Source: a virus
Virus record (IMG/VR): IMGVR_UViG_3300030110_004245
Coordinates: 18,443 to 41,218 of that record
Reading direction: 5' to 3' (one strand)
Length of the DNA stretch: 22,776 nt
A program made the translations under genes and the position numbers. The number at the start of each line of letters is the position of its first letter. The first letter of the stretch is position 1. The notes under the pieces were generated by a model. It was given only the letters and a program-made list of their open reading frames with translations, was not told the origin of the DNA and searched no databases. Positions 1 to 7,659 of this stretch are shown one piece after another.

Positions 1-788
1 ATGCTACAATTGCTGCCGGTGGTGCTCTCACCATCGCTGCTGACGCTGTTGAGCCTTCCATGATGAGCATCTTTGATGATTCATTGGCAGCTACCAACAA
101 GCACATTATGATTGCTGACGGATCTGATTACAGTTCTTTCGAGCTTTCTGGTGACATTTCCATGACAAACGCTGGTGTAGTATCCATCGCTGCTGACGCT
201 GTCCACGCTACCATGCTTAACGACGACGTCATTAGCGCCCAGACAGAGCTTGCTCTAGACGGACTTGCTGCAGCTGATGAGCTTTTGATCTCCGATGGTG
301 GAACACTCAAGAAGATCGGTGTTGATAACCTCTTCATTGACGGTCCAGCATTGTTGACTGAAGCAGCTATGACAGTTGCTGACGATTACGTGATGTTCCT
401 TGATGGCGGTGCTACTGGTGACGCCAAGAAAGAAAAGTGGGCTGATCTTGTAGGCTTAATGGCAGGAGCCGGTCTTTCGGCCGCTTCCGGTCAGCTTAGC
501 GTTACTGGTAACGATGTTGCTCTTAAGGCTGATGGCGATGTACTCGCAGAAGGTTACAACTACTTCGCTGACATTTCAGCGGGCAATGTAGGCGTAGACC
601 TTCCAGCAGCACCAACTGTTGGTGATGTTGTACACGTCAAGGCTGGTAACATTACCAACTCCCGTACCCTTAGAGTCGCGTGCCAGGGTTCTCACCTAAT
701 TGATGGCGAAGCCAACGTTAGTCTTGAGTCCCCATACGCTGCTATATCTTTGGTATACGTTGCAGCAAACGCTTGGAGAATCGTCTAG
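1..788 (+). CDS. Repeat-containing tail fibre-like protein (5' end outside window)
   Basis: The frame is open from the left edge (first full codon at base 3) to TAG at 786-788, so the methionines at 60 and 63 are probably internal. The visible part, about 261 residues, is rich in Ala, Asp and Gly. It has an imperfect repeat containing IAADAV (seen twice, about 46 residues apart) followed by a met/asp-rich stretch such as MLNDDVIS. Short Ala/Gly/Asp-rich repeats of this kind are usual in phage fibre and appendage proteins and suggest a trimeric beta-structured shaft. The last about 55 residues contain IDGEANVSLESPYAAISL and end in WRIV, and resemble the end of the next protein. A strong terminator follows at 823-853. 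The function as a fibre is inferred from composition and neighbours; no receptor-binding domain is recognised. Confidence 0.6.
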   Translation, partial: ATIAAGGALTIAADAVEPSMMSIFDDSLAATNKHIMIADGSDYSSFELSGDISMTNAGVVSIAADAVHATMLNDDVISAQTELALDGLAAADELLISDGGTLKKIGVDNLFIDGPALLTEAAMTVADDYVMFLDGGATGDAKKEKWADLVGLMAGAGLSAASGQLSVTGNDVALKADGDVLAEGYNYFADISAGNVGVDLPAAPTVGDVVHVKAGNITNSRTLRVACQGSHLIDGEANVSLESPYAAISLVYVAANAWRIV

Positions 789-822
789 TCTAGAACTAGC
801 TGGTTAATCCTGCTAATAAATT

Positions 823-853
823 GGGGGTCCTCCGAAAGGGGGGCTCCCTTTTT
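823..853 (+). terminator. Intrinsic terminator after first fibre gene
   Basis: An 11-bp stem (arms 823-833 and 838-848, three G-U pairs, the rest G-C) closes on a GAAA tetraloop and is followed directly by five T and then AGTTTT. This is a complete rho-independent terminator 35 bases after the stop codon. It would separate the first fibre gene from the next unit, whose promoter-like motif begins 12 bases downstream. Confidence 0.9.
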
Positions 854-864
854 AGTTTTGGACA

Positions 865-873
865 ACTATTTAA
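865..873 (+). promoter_or_regulatory. Promoter-like motif ACTATTTAA, copy 1
   Basis: One of six near-identical nine-base motifs found in spacers of this window. It lies just after a strong terminator and 30 bases before the ATG at 895. The position fits a promoter element, but no start site is known. Confidence 0.55.
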
Positions 874-894
874 GGAAGCAGGAGAAGTTTTAAT

Positions 895-2583
895 ATGTCA
901 GGATGGGTATACGGACCGGGTGGGGGCACAACGTCACCGGGCGGCAACGATAAAGAAGTACAATTCAATAATAACGGTTCATTTAGTGGCTCTGCCTTAC
1001 TAATCACGGATGGCTCTGGGTCCCTATCGGCATCCGTGAATATATCAGCTTCTGCTTTTTATGGTGACGGTTCAAATTTAACAGGACTCACGGCGTCTGC
1101 TGTTAACGTAGCAGATGGTCCTGAGTATTCTATTCAATTTAGGAGAGACTCCCCTATAACAGGAGAGATCTCGGGCTCTGCCAACCTCAAGGTTAGCTCT
1201 GACACCACAAATCTTTTTATGTCAGGCACCACATTCCTTTCAGCCTCTGCAGCTGACGGACAAGATATTTTTGTTGGCTCGGGAACAGCCCGAACCATAG
1301 GAACTTTGATTGATGGCAGCGACGACTTCTTTGTGATGGGTCACGACGGTGGCGCTGTCACATTATCAGCCTCATCCGGTATTGAGCTTATTGGTGGGTC
1401 TGAAGGTGTTGGCTCCTTCGGGTCTGATATCAAAGTTTATACTACACAGGCTGGCACTACAACCGCCATATCGCTAGCCAACTCTGGCGATATTTCAGGC
1501 TCTGGAAATATCTCAGGCTCAAACTTCTACTTAAAACCTGGAAAATCTATTTTCTTCGATGGCAATACAGAAACCTTTAAGATTGCCAATAACGGTACCA
1601 ACTTAGATATTAATGGAGCTAATATTATATTAAATGCTGCAACGCAAGTTTCAGCATCCTCTAACCTTTCTGCTTCTAATTTATATTCAACCACTCTTAA
1701 TCTTACAAGTGATGCGATTATTGAGGGTCAAGTAAAAGTTGGCCCCGGTACAGGCGTGGGATATGTAGCCTCTAACGGAGATCCCGACACAAGAATCAGG
1801 TTTGGCGCGGCTGGTAGAGGCTCCGATTCGATATCGATTGAAGCTGGTGGTAAATCTTTTATCATTCTTGATGAGAATGGACTTGATGAGCTTATTTTAG
1901 GTGCTGCCTCTAGCGATGTAGTCTTTGTTTCTGGATCATTAACAGCATCAGTTGGTATGAGGGTATCCGCGTCGGCTGCTAACGGTGAAGATATATTTGT
2001 TGGCTCTGGAACAGTCCGAACGATAGGAACTTTGCAAGATGGTGGTGATGACTTTTTCGTCATGGGTCACGACGCCGGTAGTATTACGTTGTCTGCTTCA
2101 TCTGGTGTTGAGTTTGTCGCCAATCCGTCTGAAGGTGTGAAATCCTTCGGTGCCCCAATCACTATTTTTGATGACCAAGCTGGCACTAATTCCGTTATAT
2201 CATTGTCAAAAGGAGGCAACATATCTGGCTCCAATGGCTTAATTGCCAAAGGTAAGGTCACTTTTGGTGTTTCTGCTGAACAAACCATGAACTTCAGTGC
2301 TTCTGCTGGTGATTTCCGAACATATATTGTTAACTCTACAGGATCTGTGATTACTGGGTCTCTTCCTGGGGTTGCGTCACATGCTGACATAGGCTTGACT
2401 TACACTTTTAAAGACATTGCCGGCTCTGGATCAACCAACAATGTGGTTGTATCACCTTCGGGCTCGCAAAAGATTGATGGCGCCGCACAGGCCAAGATAC
2501 AAACTGATTATGGAGCACTAACTGTAACAGCATTCTCCTCATCAAAGGGCGGCTTTGGCTGGGGAATTGTTTCAACAACATAA
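895..2583 (+). CDS. Repeat-rich tail fibre-like structural protein
   Basis: 562 residues. The ATG at 895 follows AGGAGAAG at a normal distance. The N-terminal region has KEVQFNNNGSFSGSA, a motif type common near the N-terminus of phage fibre proteins, with a degenerate second copy soon after (SIQF...SGSANL). FYGDGSNLTGLTAS follows, also typical of fibre proteins of marine phages. Two long copies of a module of about 87 residues lie at residues 116-202 and 358-445, each with DIFVGSGT, RTIGTL and DDFFVMGHD. Ser/Gly-rich ISGSxNISGS linkers join the modules. The C-terminus (KIDGAAQ...WGIV) resembles that of the preceding protein. A fibre or decoration role is inferred; the exact location on the virion is not known. 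Confidence 0.65.
   Translation: MSGWVYGPGGGTTSPGGNDKEVQFNNNGSFSGSALLITDGSGSLSASVNISASAFYGDGSNLTGLTASAVNVADGPEYSIQFRRDSPITGEISGSANLKVSSDTTNLFMSGTTFLSASAADGQDIFVGSGTARTIGTLIDGSDDFFVMGHDGGAVTLSASSGIELIGGSEGVGSFGSDIKVYTTQAGTTTAISLANSGDISGSGNISGSNFYLKPGKSIFFDGNTETFKIANNGTNLDINGANIILNAATQVSASSNLSASNLYSTTLNLTSDAIIEGQVKVGPGTGVGYVASNGDPDTRIRFGAAGRGSDSISIEAGGKSFIILDENGLDELILGAASSDVVFVSGSLTASVGMRVSASAANGEDIFVGSGTVRTIGTLQDGGDDFFVMGHDAGSITLSASSGVEFVANPSEGVKSFGAPITIFDDQAGTNSVISLSKGGNISGSNGLIAKGKVTFGVSAEQTMNFSASAGDFRTYIVNSTGSVITGSLPGVASHADIGLTYTFKDIAGSGSTNNVVVSPSGSQKIDGAAQAKIQTDYGALTVTAFSSSKGGFGWGIVSTT
1240..1500 (+). repeat. Fibre module, copy A
   Basis: Direct in-frame duplication of the segment at 1966-2229 within the same gene. 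The two copies share most residues over about 87 positions, including DIFVGSGT, RTIGTL and DDFFVMGHD, while the DNA has diverged mainly at third codon positions. This indicates an old duplication kept under protein-level selection. Confidence 0.85.
1966..2229 (+). repeat. Fibre module, copy B
   Basis: Second copy of the module at 1240-1500, one codon longer. The region between the copies (about 1501-1965) is not part of the repeat and has its own Ser/Asn-rich beta-type sequence. Confidence 0.85.
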
Positions 2584-2595
2584 AGGTATTATAAG

Positions 2596-3345
2596 ATGGC
2601 ATTAGTATTAGAGAATGGTATTTGGTTATTACAGTCCGGCGGCAGTAATGTCACAGCTGTTGCTCAGACCAAGGTTCCTGCAGCTGGAACCCCGTCGAGT
2701 ATCGCAGATGGAGCTACGCTAGACGCCGGGATGCTAAGTGGATGGACTGTTAAAGATCCAAATGGAGTTTTTAATGCTATGGTGGATGATGGCACTACAT
2801 TTAATGTCAAATTCGATCAGGGAGACGGAGGCACCTCAACACCTTCTAATGGCAATGGCATCTTAACCAATGGACGTATTATATACCCTAACCTTCTTAT
2901 GGGTGATTTTGATCTATCCATATATGTTGACCAAGGTGCAAGTGCCGAGAATGTAAACACAGAGATAGCTTTGATGGCTGGCGGCGGCAATGCGACGGGT
3001 GAAGCTCACTGGCTGGGACATAGATATGGAAGATGGAACGCAGCCAACGCTAAATACTATGGGATAGGCGCCTGGGCATCCGGTGGACTTACACACAACG
3101 GAACTCAGAATGTGTCTAGAACTACAGCAAGGTGGGTCGGTCTAAAGCGCGTCAGCCAGACAGTTTCGTTCCGCGAAGGCGGTACGGCGGCAACTCCAAG
3201 TTGGTCCGACACCGACAAACAGTGGGATGCGGGAGGAGGCGCTGTGTCGATCGGAATATCATTCTTTGCTGGTTCCGCATCAGAGGAAACTTACAGACTT
3301 TATAAAGTCATACTTAACGGCTCCGAGTATACAGCTACCCCATAA
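2596..3345 (+). CDS. Putative lectin-like appendage protein
   Basis: 249 residues, starting 12 bases after the preceding stop, with a weak ribosome site (AAAGG). The first about 75 residues are low-complexity and may form an attachment segment. From about residue 85 the pattern of alternating beta-type strands (FDLSIYVDQ, TEIALMAGG, YYGIGAW, RWVGLKRV, TVSFREGG, ISIG-like, YRLYKVILNG) looks like a concanavalin/LamG-type beta sandwich, as often seen in sugar-binding tips of phage tails. I recognise no specific family and no catalytic residues, so the lectin reading is inference. Its place after two fibre-like genes supports a receptor-binding or fibre-tip role. Confidence 0.4.
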   Translation: MALVLENGIWLLQSGGSNVTAVAQTKVPAAGTPSSIADGATLDAGMLSGWTVKDPNGVFNAMVDDGTTFNVKFDQGDGGTSTPSNGNGILTNGRIIYPNLLMGDFDLSIYVDQGASAENVNTEIALMAGGGNATGEAHWLGHRYGRWNAANAKYYGIGAWASGGLTHNGTQNVSRTTARWVGLKRVSQTVSFREGGTAATPSWSDTDKQWDAGGGAVSIGISFFAGSASEETYRLYKVILNGSEYTATP

Positions 3346-3429
3346 TCGAACTTTTGTTGTTATACAGTCGACCGCACTAACTTTACGCTTCTTAAATAAA
3401 ACTGTTTTCGTCATTTAGAGAAATAAAAC

Positions 3430-3438
3430 ACTATTTAT
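3430..3438 (+). promoter_or_regulatory. Promoter-like motif ACTATTTAT, copy 2
   Basis: Lies in the 127-base spacer before the head genes, 43 bases upstream of the ATG at 3473. Apart from this motif and the ribosome site the spacer shows only AT-rich sequence and no convincing terminator. Confidence 0.55.
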
Positions 3439-3459
3439 TTTTGACGAGTTATCGTGTTT

Positions 3460-3463
3460 GGAG
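3460..3463 (+). promoter_or_regulatory. Ribosome binding site fixing the start at 3473
   Basis: GGAG ends nine bases before the ATG at 3473. It overlaps the only upstream in-frame alternative, a TTG at 3458, which has no such site. This favours 3473 as the start of the prohead core gene. Confidence 0.7.
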
Positions 3464-3472
3464 TTAATTTTT

Positions 3473-4531
3473 ATGTCTTCACTATTAGAAGAGGCGATCG
3501 TAGACGCCAAAGCCCTTAAGGAAGCAGCATTGAAGAATGCTGAGAATGTTGTATTGGAAAAGTATTCTGGCGAAGTTAAGAAAGCATTAGATACTTTACT
3601 AGAACAGGAAGATTTAGAAGAGGGTGAAGTGGATGAGACTCAAACACAGTTCACGGAGGATGTTCCCTATGCTTTTCAGAACGAAGAGCTAGACGAAGCC
3701 CCAGAAGACGAAATCGTTGAAATCGACTTTGATGCGTTGAAGACACGCCTAGAAGAGGAAGATGAAGTTGTAGAGGAAGATACCCTCAACGACGCTTTAG
3801 AAATGGCTGACGAAATAGCAGAAGGCGATCCGCTAGATAAAATGGCAGACCGCGATGCCGAAGAGGATGCCGCCGAGCTAGGCGCCACCCCCGTCGAGCC
3901 ACTAGAAGAAGACGAGGACCTTAACTTGTCCGAAGACTTTATTAAAGAATTAGTAGAAGAACTAACCCTGGATATGGACACATCTCCAGCAGGTTTCTCT
4001 TCGCTCGGTGGTGCTGAAAATAGCGTGCTGCAGGCAAACAATGATGCCATTGCAGCCGCTAAGGAAGCACACCTTGAGGAAGAAGAGGAAGAGGAGATTG
4101 AAGAAGATACCGCACCAGACGTTGTGCCAGTTGAACTTCACGAAACAAAGATCTCCGAACTTACAGAATCTAACAGAGAGCTTCGTGCTCTCATTGTTGA
4201 AGCAAAGGATCAGCTTACAAAGCTGAATCTTGATAACGCCAAGCTTGTTTATCAAAACAAGGCTTTGGGCAGCGCCTCCCTGAATGAGCGACAAAAAACA
4301 CAAATTGTCGAAGCTGTTCAATCTGCCAATTCTGTTGAAGAAGCAAGTATGATTTTTGAAACAATTCAAAACGCAGTGGGGGCATCGGCTGATCCCCGAA
4401 CACGCCCACAAACACTTCGTGAAGCAGTTCAAAGACCTACATCGCTTTTGATCAATTCTAAGAGAAACAACAAGGCAACTAAGGACCCATCTATGGGTCG
4501 TATGCTGCGTTTAGCAGGTTTGAATAAATAA
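3473..4531 (+). CDS. Prohead core scaffold protein (T4 gp22-like)
   Basis: 352 residues from the ATG at 3473, chosen because GGAG precedes it at proper spacing. The protein is extremely acidic in its first two thirds, with long Glu/Asp runs, and is predicted to be largely helical. A coiled-coil stretch lies around residues 220-265. The N-terminus (SLLEEAIVDAKALKEAAL) and the basic C-terminus ending MGRMLRLAGLNK fit the scaffolding core proteins of T4-type phages, which fill the prohead and are degraded by the prohead protease. Several L-x-E type sites that such proteases use are present. It lies directly before the capsid gene, as gp22 does before gp23 in T4. The protease itself is not in the window. 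Family assignment is by composition, ends and context. Confidence 0.75.
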   Translation: MSSLLEEAIVDAKALKEAALKNAENVVLEKYSGEVKKALDTLLEQEDLEEGEVDETQTQFTEDVPYAFQNEELDEAPEDEIVEIDFDALKTRLEEEDEVVEEDTLNDALEMADEIAEGDPLDKMADRDAEEDAAELGATPVEPLEEDEDLNLSEDFIKELVEELTLDMDTSPAGFSSLGGAENSVLQANNDAIAAAKEAHLEEEEEEEIEEDTAPDVVPVELHETKISELTESNRELRALIVEAKDQLTKLNLDNAKLVYQNKALGSASLNERQKTQIVEAVQSANSVEEASMIFETIQNAVGASADPRTRPQTLREAVQRPTSLLINSKRNNKATKDPSMGRMLRLAGLNK

Positions 4532-4557
4532 ACAATAACATTCAGGAGGATATAAAA

Positions 4558-6294
4558 ATGTCTATTGTAGAAAGATTGACTGAAGGTATTGTCAATCGTG
4601 ACCTCTCGACCGAGGGTGCCGCACTTATTTCTAAGTGGGAGCAGACTGGTCTTCTAGAGGGCATTTCCGATGATACCCAGAGAAACGGTATGGCCCGTTT
4701 GCTTGAAAACCAAGCAAAAGAGCTTCTCCGTGAGTCCAGCGCCATGGCTGCTGGAGATGTAGAGGGTTTTGCAGCTGTTGCATTCCCACTAGTACGCCGA
4801 GTATTCGGCAATTTGATCGCCAACGATCTCGTTAGCGTTCAGCCAATGAGTCTCCCATCGGGTCTCATTTTCTTCCTTGACTTCACCTTTGGTGGAACAC
4901 TCAGCGACACGACAGGCGACCGCCTTGCCAACGCCGTTGACACGTCCCTCTATGGTGGTGGTCGAGTTGGTGCCCAGATCACCGGTGGTGTTCTTCTAAC
5001 GAACGCCAACGCTGAGACTGGACCATACGCCCTTAACAACGGCTACTCTTCGCCAACCGGTTCAATTGGTATGGCCTTTACTGTAGTCGCTTCGGGTAAC
5101 GTTGGTGCTGGTGGTGTTCCAGATTTTACTATTTACGCTGGTAACACGCCAACAGCTGGCTATGAGACTGATCGTCTTCTACGCTTCGACCCAGATCTAA
5201 TTTCTGGTTCACAGTTCGTAGTTGCTACAATGCCAAGATCCACTTTGGTTGCTGCAGATGTAAACTTGGAAGACCTTGTTGCACTTACACTTTCACAGTC
5301 GCTTGGTGTCAACACAATTCAGGTTCGACGTCTCCAGAGAGAGTCGTTTGTCGATGAGGGCAAGATTCTTGTCACAGTCGCTTCTACGACTGCTTCAACA
5401 ACTGCTGCTCACCTTGCCGCGCTTTCAACGATCGTTGGTGGTCACGAGCACATCGCTGCTCCATTGGCTGATAACTTTGTTGTTGGTGGTGCCCTTGGTT
5501 CAGTCGAAGGTGCATCTGAGTGGGGTCTAGAGAACCAGGAAGCAATTCCAGAGATCGACATCAAGGTCGACTCAGTGGCCGTCACAGCTGTCACTAAGAA
5601 GCTCAAGGCTAAGTGGACTCCAGAGTTGGGACAGGATCTCAACGCTTACCACAACCTTGATGCCGAGGTCGAGCTTACTCAGATTCTTTCTGAGCAGATC
5701 GCCCTTGAGATCGATCGTGAGATCCTTGAGGACCTTATCAAGTTGTCCACCGGTGGCACTCGCTACTGGTCGCGTCACCCAGGTCAGTTCCTCGATCGCG
5801 AGACAGGTGCTGTTTCTAGCGTTACGCAGGACTTCACCGGTAACGTCAGTGAGTGGTACGAGACACTTGTTGAGACAATCAACGACGTCTCCGCACAGAT
5901 CCACAGAAAGACACTCCGTGGTGCTGCAAACTTTGTGGTTACATCCCCAGAGATTGCTAACATCCTTGAGTTCACAGCTGGTTTCCGTGCTAACGTGACT
6001 GCTGATGCTGATCGTGGTGATATTGGTGCCGTTAAGGTTGGCGCTCTCTCCAAGAAGTTCGACGTTATGGTCGATCCATACTTCCCACGTAACTTGATCC
6101 TTGTGGGTCGACGCGGAAGTAGTTTCCTTGAGAGCGGTTATGTATACGCACCTTATGTGCCACTACAGACCACACCTACTATCTTCGGTGTAGAGGACTT
6201 CGTACCTCGCAAGGGTGTTATGACCCGTTACGCCAAGAAGATGGTCCGTCCAGATATGTACGGCTTGGTCATCTGCCGAGGTCTCGAAGGCTAA
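4558..6294 (+). CDS. Major capsid protein (T4 gp23-like)
   Basis: 578 residues; ATG preceded by a strong AGGAGG seven bases after the spacer start. Hallmarks of gp23-type capsid proteins are visible. FPLVRRVFGNLIANDLVSVQ is at residues 76-95, LKAKWTPELGQDLNAYHNLD starts at residue 349, followed by ELTQILSEQIALEIDRE, and the C-terminus is YAKKMVRPDMYGLVICRG. It forms the hexameric head lattice. T4 gp23 loses an N-terminal propeptide after an L/I-x-E site; the best equivalent here is L-R-E with Glu at residue 59, which is inference. It is longer than T4 gp23 (521 residues), the extra length being mostly in the Gly/Ala/Thr-rich region at about residues 120-330. Fifteen of its 16 lysines use AAG, consistent with high expression. 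A hairpin follows at 6322-6353. Confidence 0.95.
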   Translation: MSIVERLTEGIVNRDLSTEGAALISKWEQTGLLEGISDDTQRNGMARLLENQAKELLRESSAMAAGDVEGFAAVAFPLVRRVFGNLIANDLVSVQPMSLPSGLIFFLDFTFGGTLSDTTGDRLANAVDTSLYGGGRVGAQITGGVLLTNANAETGPYALNNGYSSPTGSIGMAFTVVASGNVGAGGVPDFTIYAGNTPTAGYETDRLLRFDPDLISGSQFVVATMPRSTLVAADVNLEDLVALTLSQSLGVNTIQVRRLQRESFVDEGKILVTVASTTASTTAAHLAALSTIVGGHEHIAAPLADNFVVGGALGSVEGASEWGLENQEAIPEIDIKVDSVAVTAVTKKLKAKWTPELGQDLNAYHNLDAEVELTQILSEQIALEIDREILEDLIKLSTGGTRYWSRHPGQFLDRETGAVSSVTQDFTGNVSEWYETLVETINDVSAQIHRKTLRGAANFVVTSPEIANILEFTAGFRANVTADADRGDIGAVKVGALSKKFDVMVDPYFPRNLILVGRRGSSFLESGYVYAPYVPLQTTPTIFGVEDFVPRKGVMTRYAKKMVRPDMYGLVICRGLEG

Positions 6295-6321
6295 TTTAGC
6301 CTGACTTGAGGTCAAAATAAT

Positions 6322-6353
6322 GAAAGCCCCGTCTCTTTTGAGGCGGGGCTTTC
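6322..6353 (+). terminator. Hairpin terminator after capsid gene
   Basis: A 14-bp stem (6322-6335 with 6340-6353, one T-G pair) with a TTTT loop and a central GCCCCG/CGGGGC core. The downstream T tract is interrupted (TATTTATT), and its last two stem bases overlap the next promoter-like motif. It may act as a terminator or attenuator of the very abundant capsid transcript. Confidence 0.8.
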
Positions 6354-6360
6354 TATTTAT
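6352..6360 (+). promoter_or_regulatory. Promoter-like motif TCTATTTAT, copy 3
   Basis: Overlaps the 3' arm of the capsid terminator and lies 35 bases before the ATG at 6387. It is the only copy with T instead of A in the first position. Confidence 0.45.
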
Positions 6361-6386
6361 TAATAGATAAAATCTGAGGGACCTTA

Positions 6387-7655
6387 ATGTCAATTCCAAA
6401 TTTAAACCCAGCCTCCACTTCAAACGCTAATATTCTTCCCGTTACAGGGGCAGCTGCAAATGTGGCAGCTACACTACCTTTTGCTATTTACGCTAATTCA
6501 ACTGCCTTCCTATCGGGAGCCGCCGATCAGGTTGCGTATACCTATAAGAAGTTGGGCGGCGATGTACTGGACATTGAGTTGGCAGAGGGCTCAGTATATT
6601 CAGCCTATGAGGAGGCTGTTCTAGAATACTCGTATCTTGTAAATCTATATCAAACAAAGAATTCTCTTTCATCTCTCTTGGGCGCGACGACGGGCTCCTT
6701 TGATCAAGATGGGCAGATAGTATCTGGAAGCTCTCTCTCAGGGTCTAATATTGCTTTGCGATATCCAAAGTTTGATTATGGCTATGTTCGAAGAGTTTCG
6801 GAAGGGCTGGCAACAGAAGCTGGTTTCGGCGGTACAACACCAATTTACTCTGCTTCGGTTGACAAAGTCACCGATCAGCAAGATTATGATTTGCAGACTT
6901 TAATTTCATCTTCGGCTGCAACTGATACAACTGCTGCTTACTACGGGCAAGTTGGCGATAAAAGAGTTATTATTAGAAAAGTGTTTTTCAAGACGCCACG
7001 AGCAATGTGGCGGTTCTACGGCTACTATGGTGGCTTTTCTGTTGTGGGCAACCTTCGTACATACGGACAGTACGCAGATGATTCAACCTTTGAGATCGTA
7101 CCAACTTGGCAAAACAAGCTTCAGGCAATCGCCTACGAAGATGCTCTGAATGTTAGAGTCTCGCACTACTCTTATGAAATACACGACAATAATCTAAGAA
7201 TATTCCCCACGCCCGATAACACATCGCCACAAAAGTTTTGGGTTCAGTTCAGTATTGAAAGACAGTATGAGCCTTGGGAAGACACCGGTCGAGGTGACAC
7301 GGGCGCTGAGGGCATTAACAACATAAACACACTGCCATTTGAGAATATTCCGTTTGAGAACATTAATGCGATCGGTAAACAATGGATCCGCAGGTTTGCC
7401 TTGGCCTTAACAAAAGAGATACTCGGACAGGTAAGAGGTAAATTTTCCACTGTTCCTATTCCAGGTGAATCAGTGACATTAAATGCGTCTGAATTACTAT
7501 CACAAGCCAGAACTGAAATGGATCAGTTGAGAGAGGAACTTAAAACTATTCTTGATGATACTACCTATGACAAGCTGGCCACCGTTGATTCATCACTGCA
7601 AGACTCCGCTAAGAAGGTTCTAGAGAACATTCCAACCGGCATATTCGTAGGATAG
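6387..7655 (+). CDS. Neck / head-to-tail connector protein (gp13-like)
   Basis: 422 residues. The N-terminal part has a helical stretch (YKKLGGDVLDIELAEGSV followed by AYEEAVLEYSYLVN) of the kind found in head-completion adaptor proteins, where a short loop names the residue pattern LG-x-VLDIEL. The C-terminal part has WIRRFALALTKEILGQVRGKF from residue 333, then VTLNASELLSQARTEMDQLREEL, which is the pattern I associate with T4 gp13-type neck proteins. T4 gp13 is shorter (309 residues), so the middle section, rich in Tyr and Gly, is additional. It lies between the capsid gene and the gp15-like gene, matching a head-tail joining role. No separate gp14-like gene is visible. The assignment is from remembered family patterns and context. 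Confidence 0.55.
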   Translation: MSIPNLNPASTSNANILPVTGAAANVAATLPFAIYANSTAFLSGAADQVAYTYKKLGGDVLDIELAEGSVYSAYEEAVLEYSYLVNLYQTKNSLSSLLGATTGSFDQDGQIVSGSSLSGSNIALRYPKFDYGYVRRVSEGLATEAGFGGTTPIYSASVDKVTDQQDYDLQTLISSSAATDTTAAYYGQVGDKRVIIRKVFFKTPRAMWRFYGYYGGFSVVGNLRTYGQYADDSTFEIVPTWQNKLQAIAYEDALNVRVSHYSYEIHDNNLRIFPTPDNTSPQKFWVQFSIERQYEPWEDTGRGDTGAEGINNINTLPFENIPFENINAIGKQWIRRFALALTKEILGQVRGKFSTVPIPGESVTLNASELLSQARTEMDQLREELKTILDDTTYDKLATVDSSLQDSAKKVLENIPTGIFVG

Positions 7656-7659
7656 TTTA

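Noticed and set aside
60-788. Methionine at 60 as the true start of the first gene
   Set aside because: The frame is open to the left edge and the upstream residues continue the same IAADAV-type repeat, so this is an internal Met of a truncated gene.
821-1003. Short + strand frame across the terminator and the start of the fibre gene
   Set aside because: It begins in the terminator stem and overlaps the well-supported fibre gene in another frame.
3227-3418. 63-codon frame overlapping the end of the lectin-like gene
   Set aside because: No ribosome site and no protein-like features; it overlaps a better-supported frame and runs into the AT-rich spacer.
3458-3472. TTG at 3458 as an earlier start of the prohead core gene
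   Set aside because: The GGAG that would act as ribosome site lies inside these five codons and is properly spaced for the ATG at 3473.
3676-4050. Open frame on the - strand over the prohead core gene, Ser-rich
   Set aside because: It is the mirror of the Glu/Asp-rich + strand coding sequence (GAA/GAG giving TTC/CTC and Ser codons in another frame), has no ribosome site and no recognisable domain.
5128-6491. Further CTATTTA copies at 5128-5136 and 6483-6491
   Set aside because: Both are within coding sequence of the capsid and neck genes and no start codon of a gene follows at 28-44 bases; two such matches are expected by chance.
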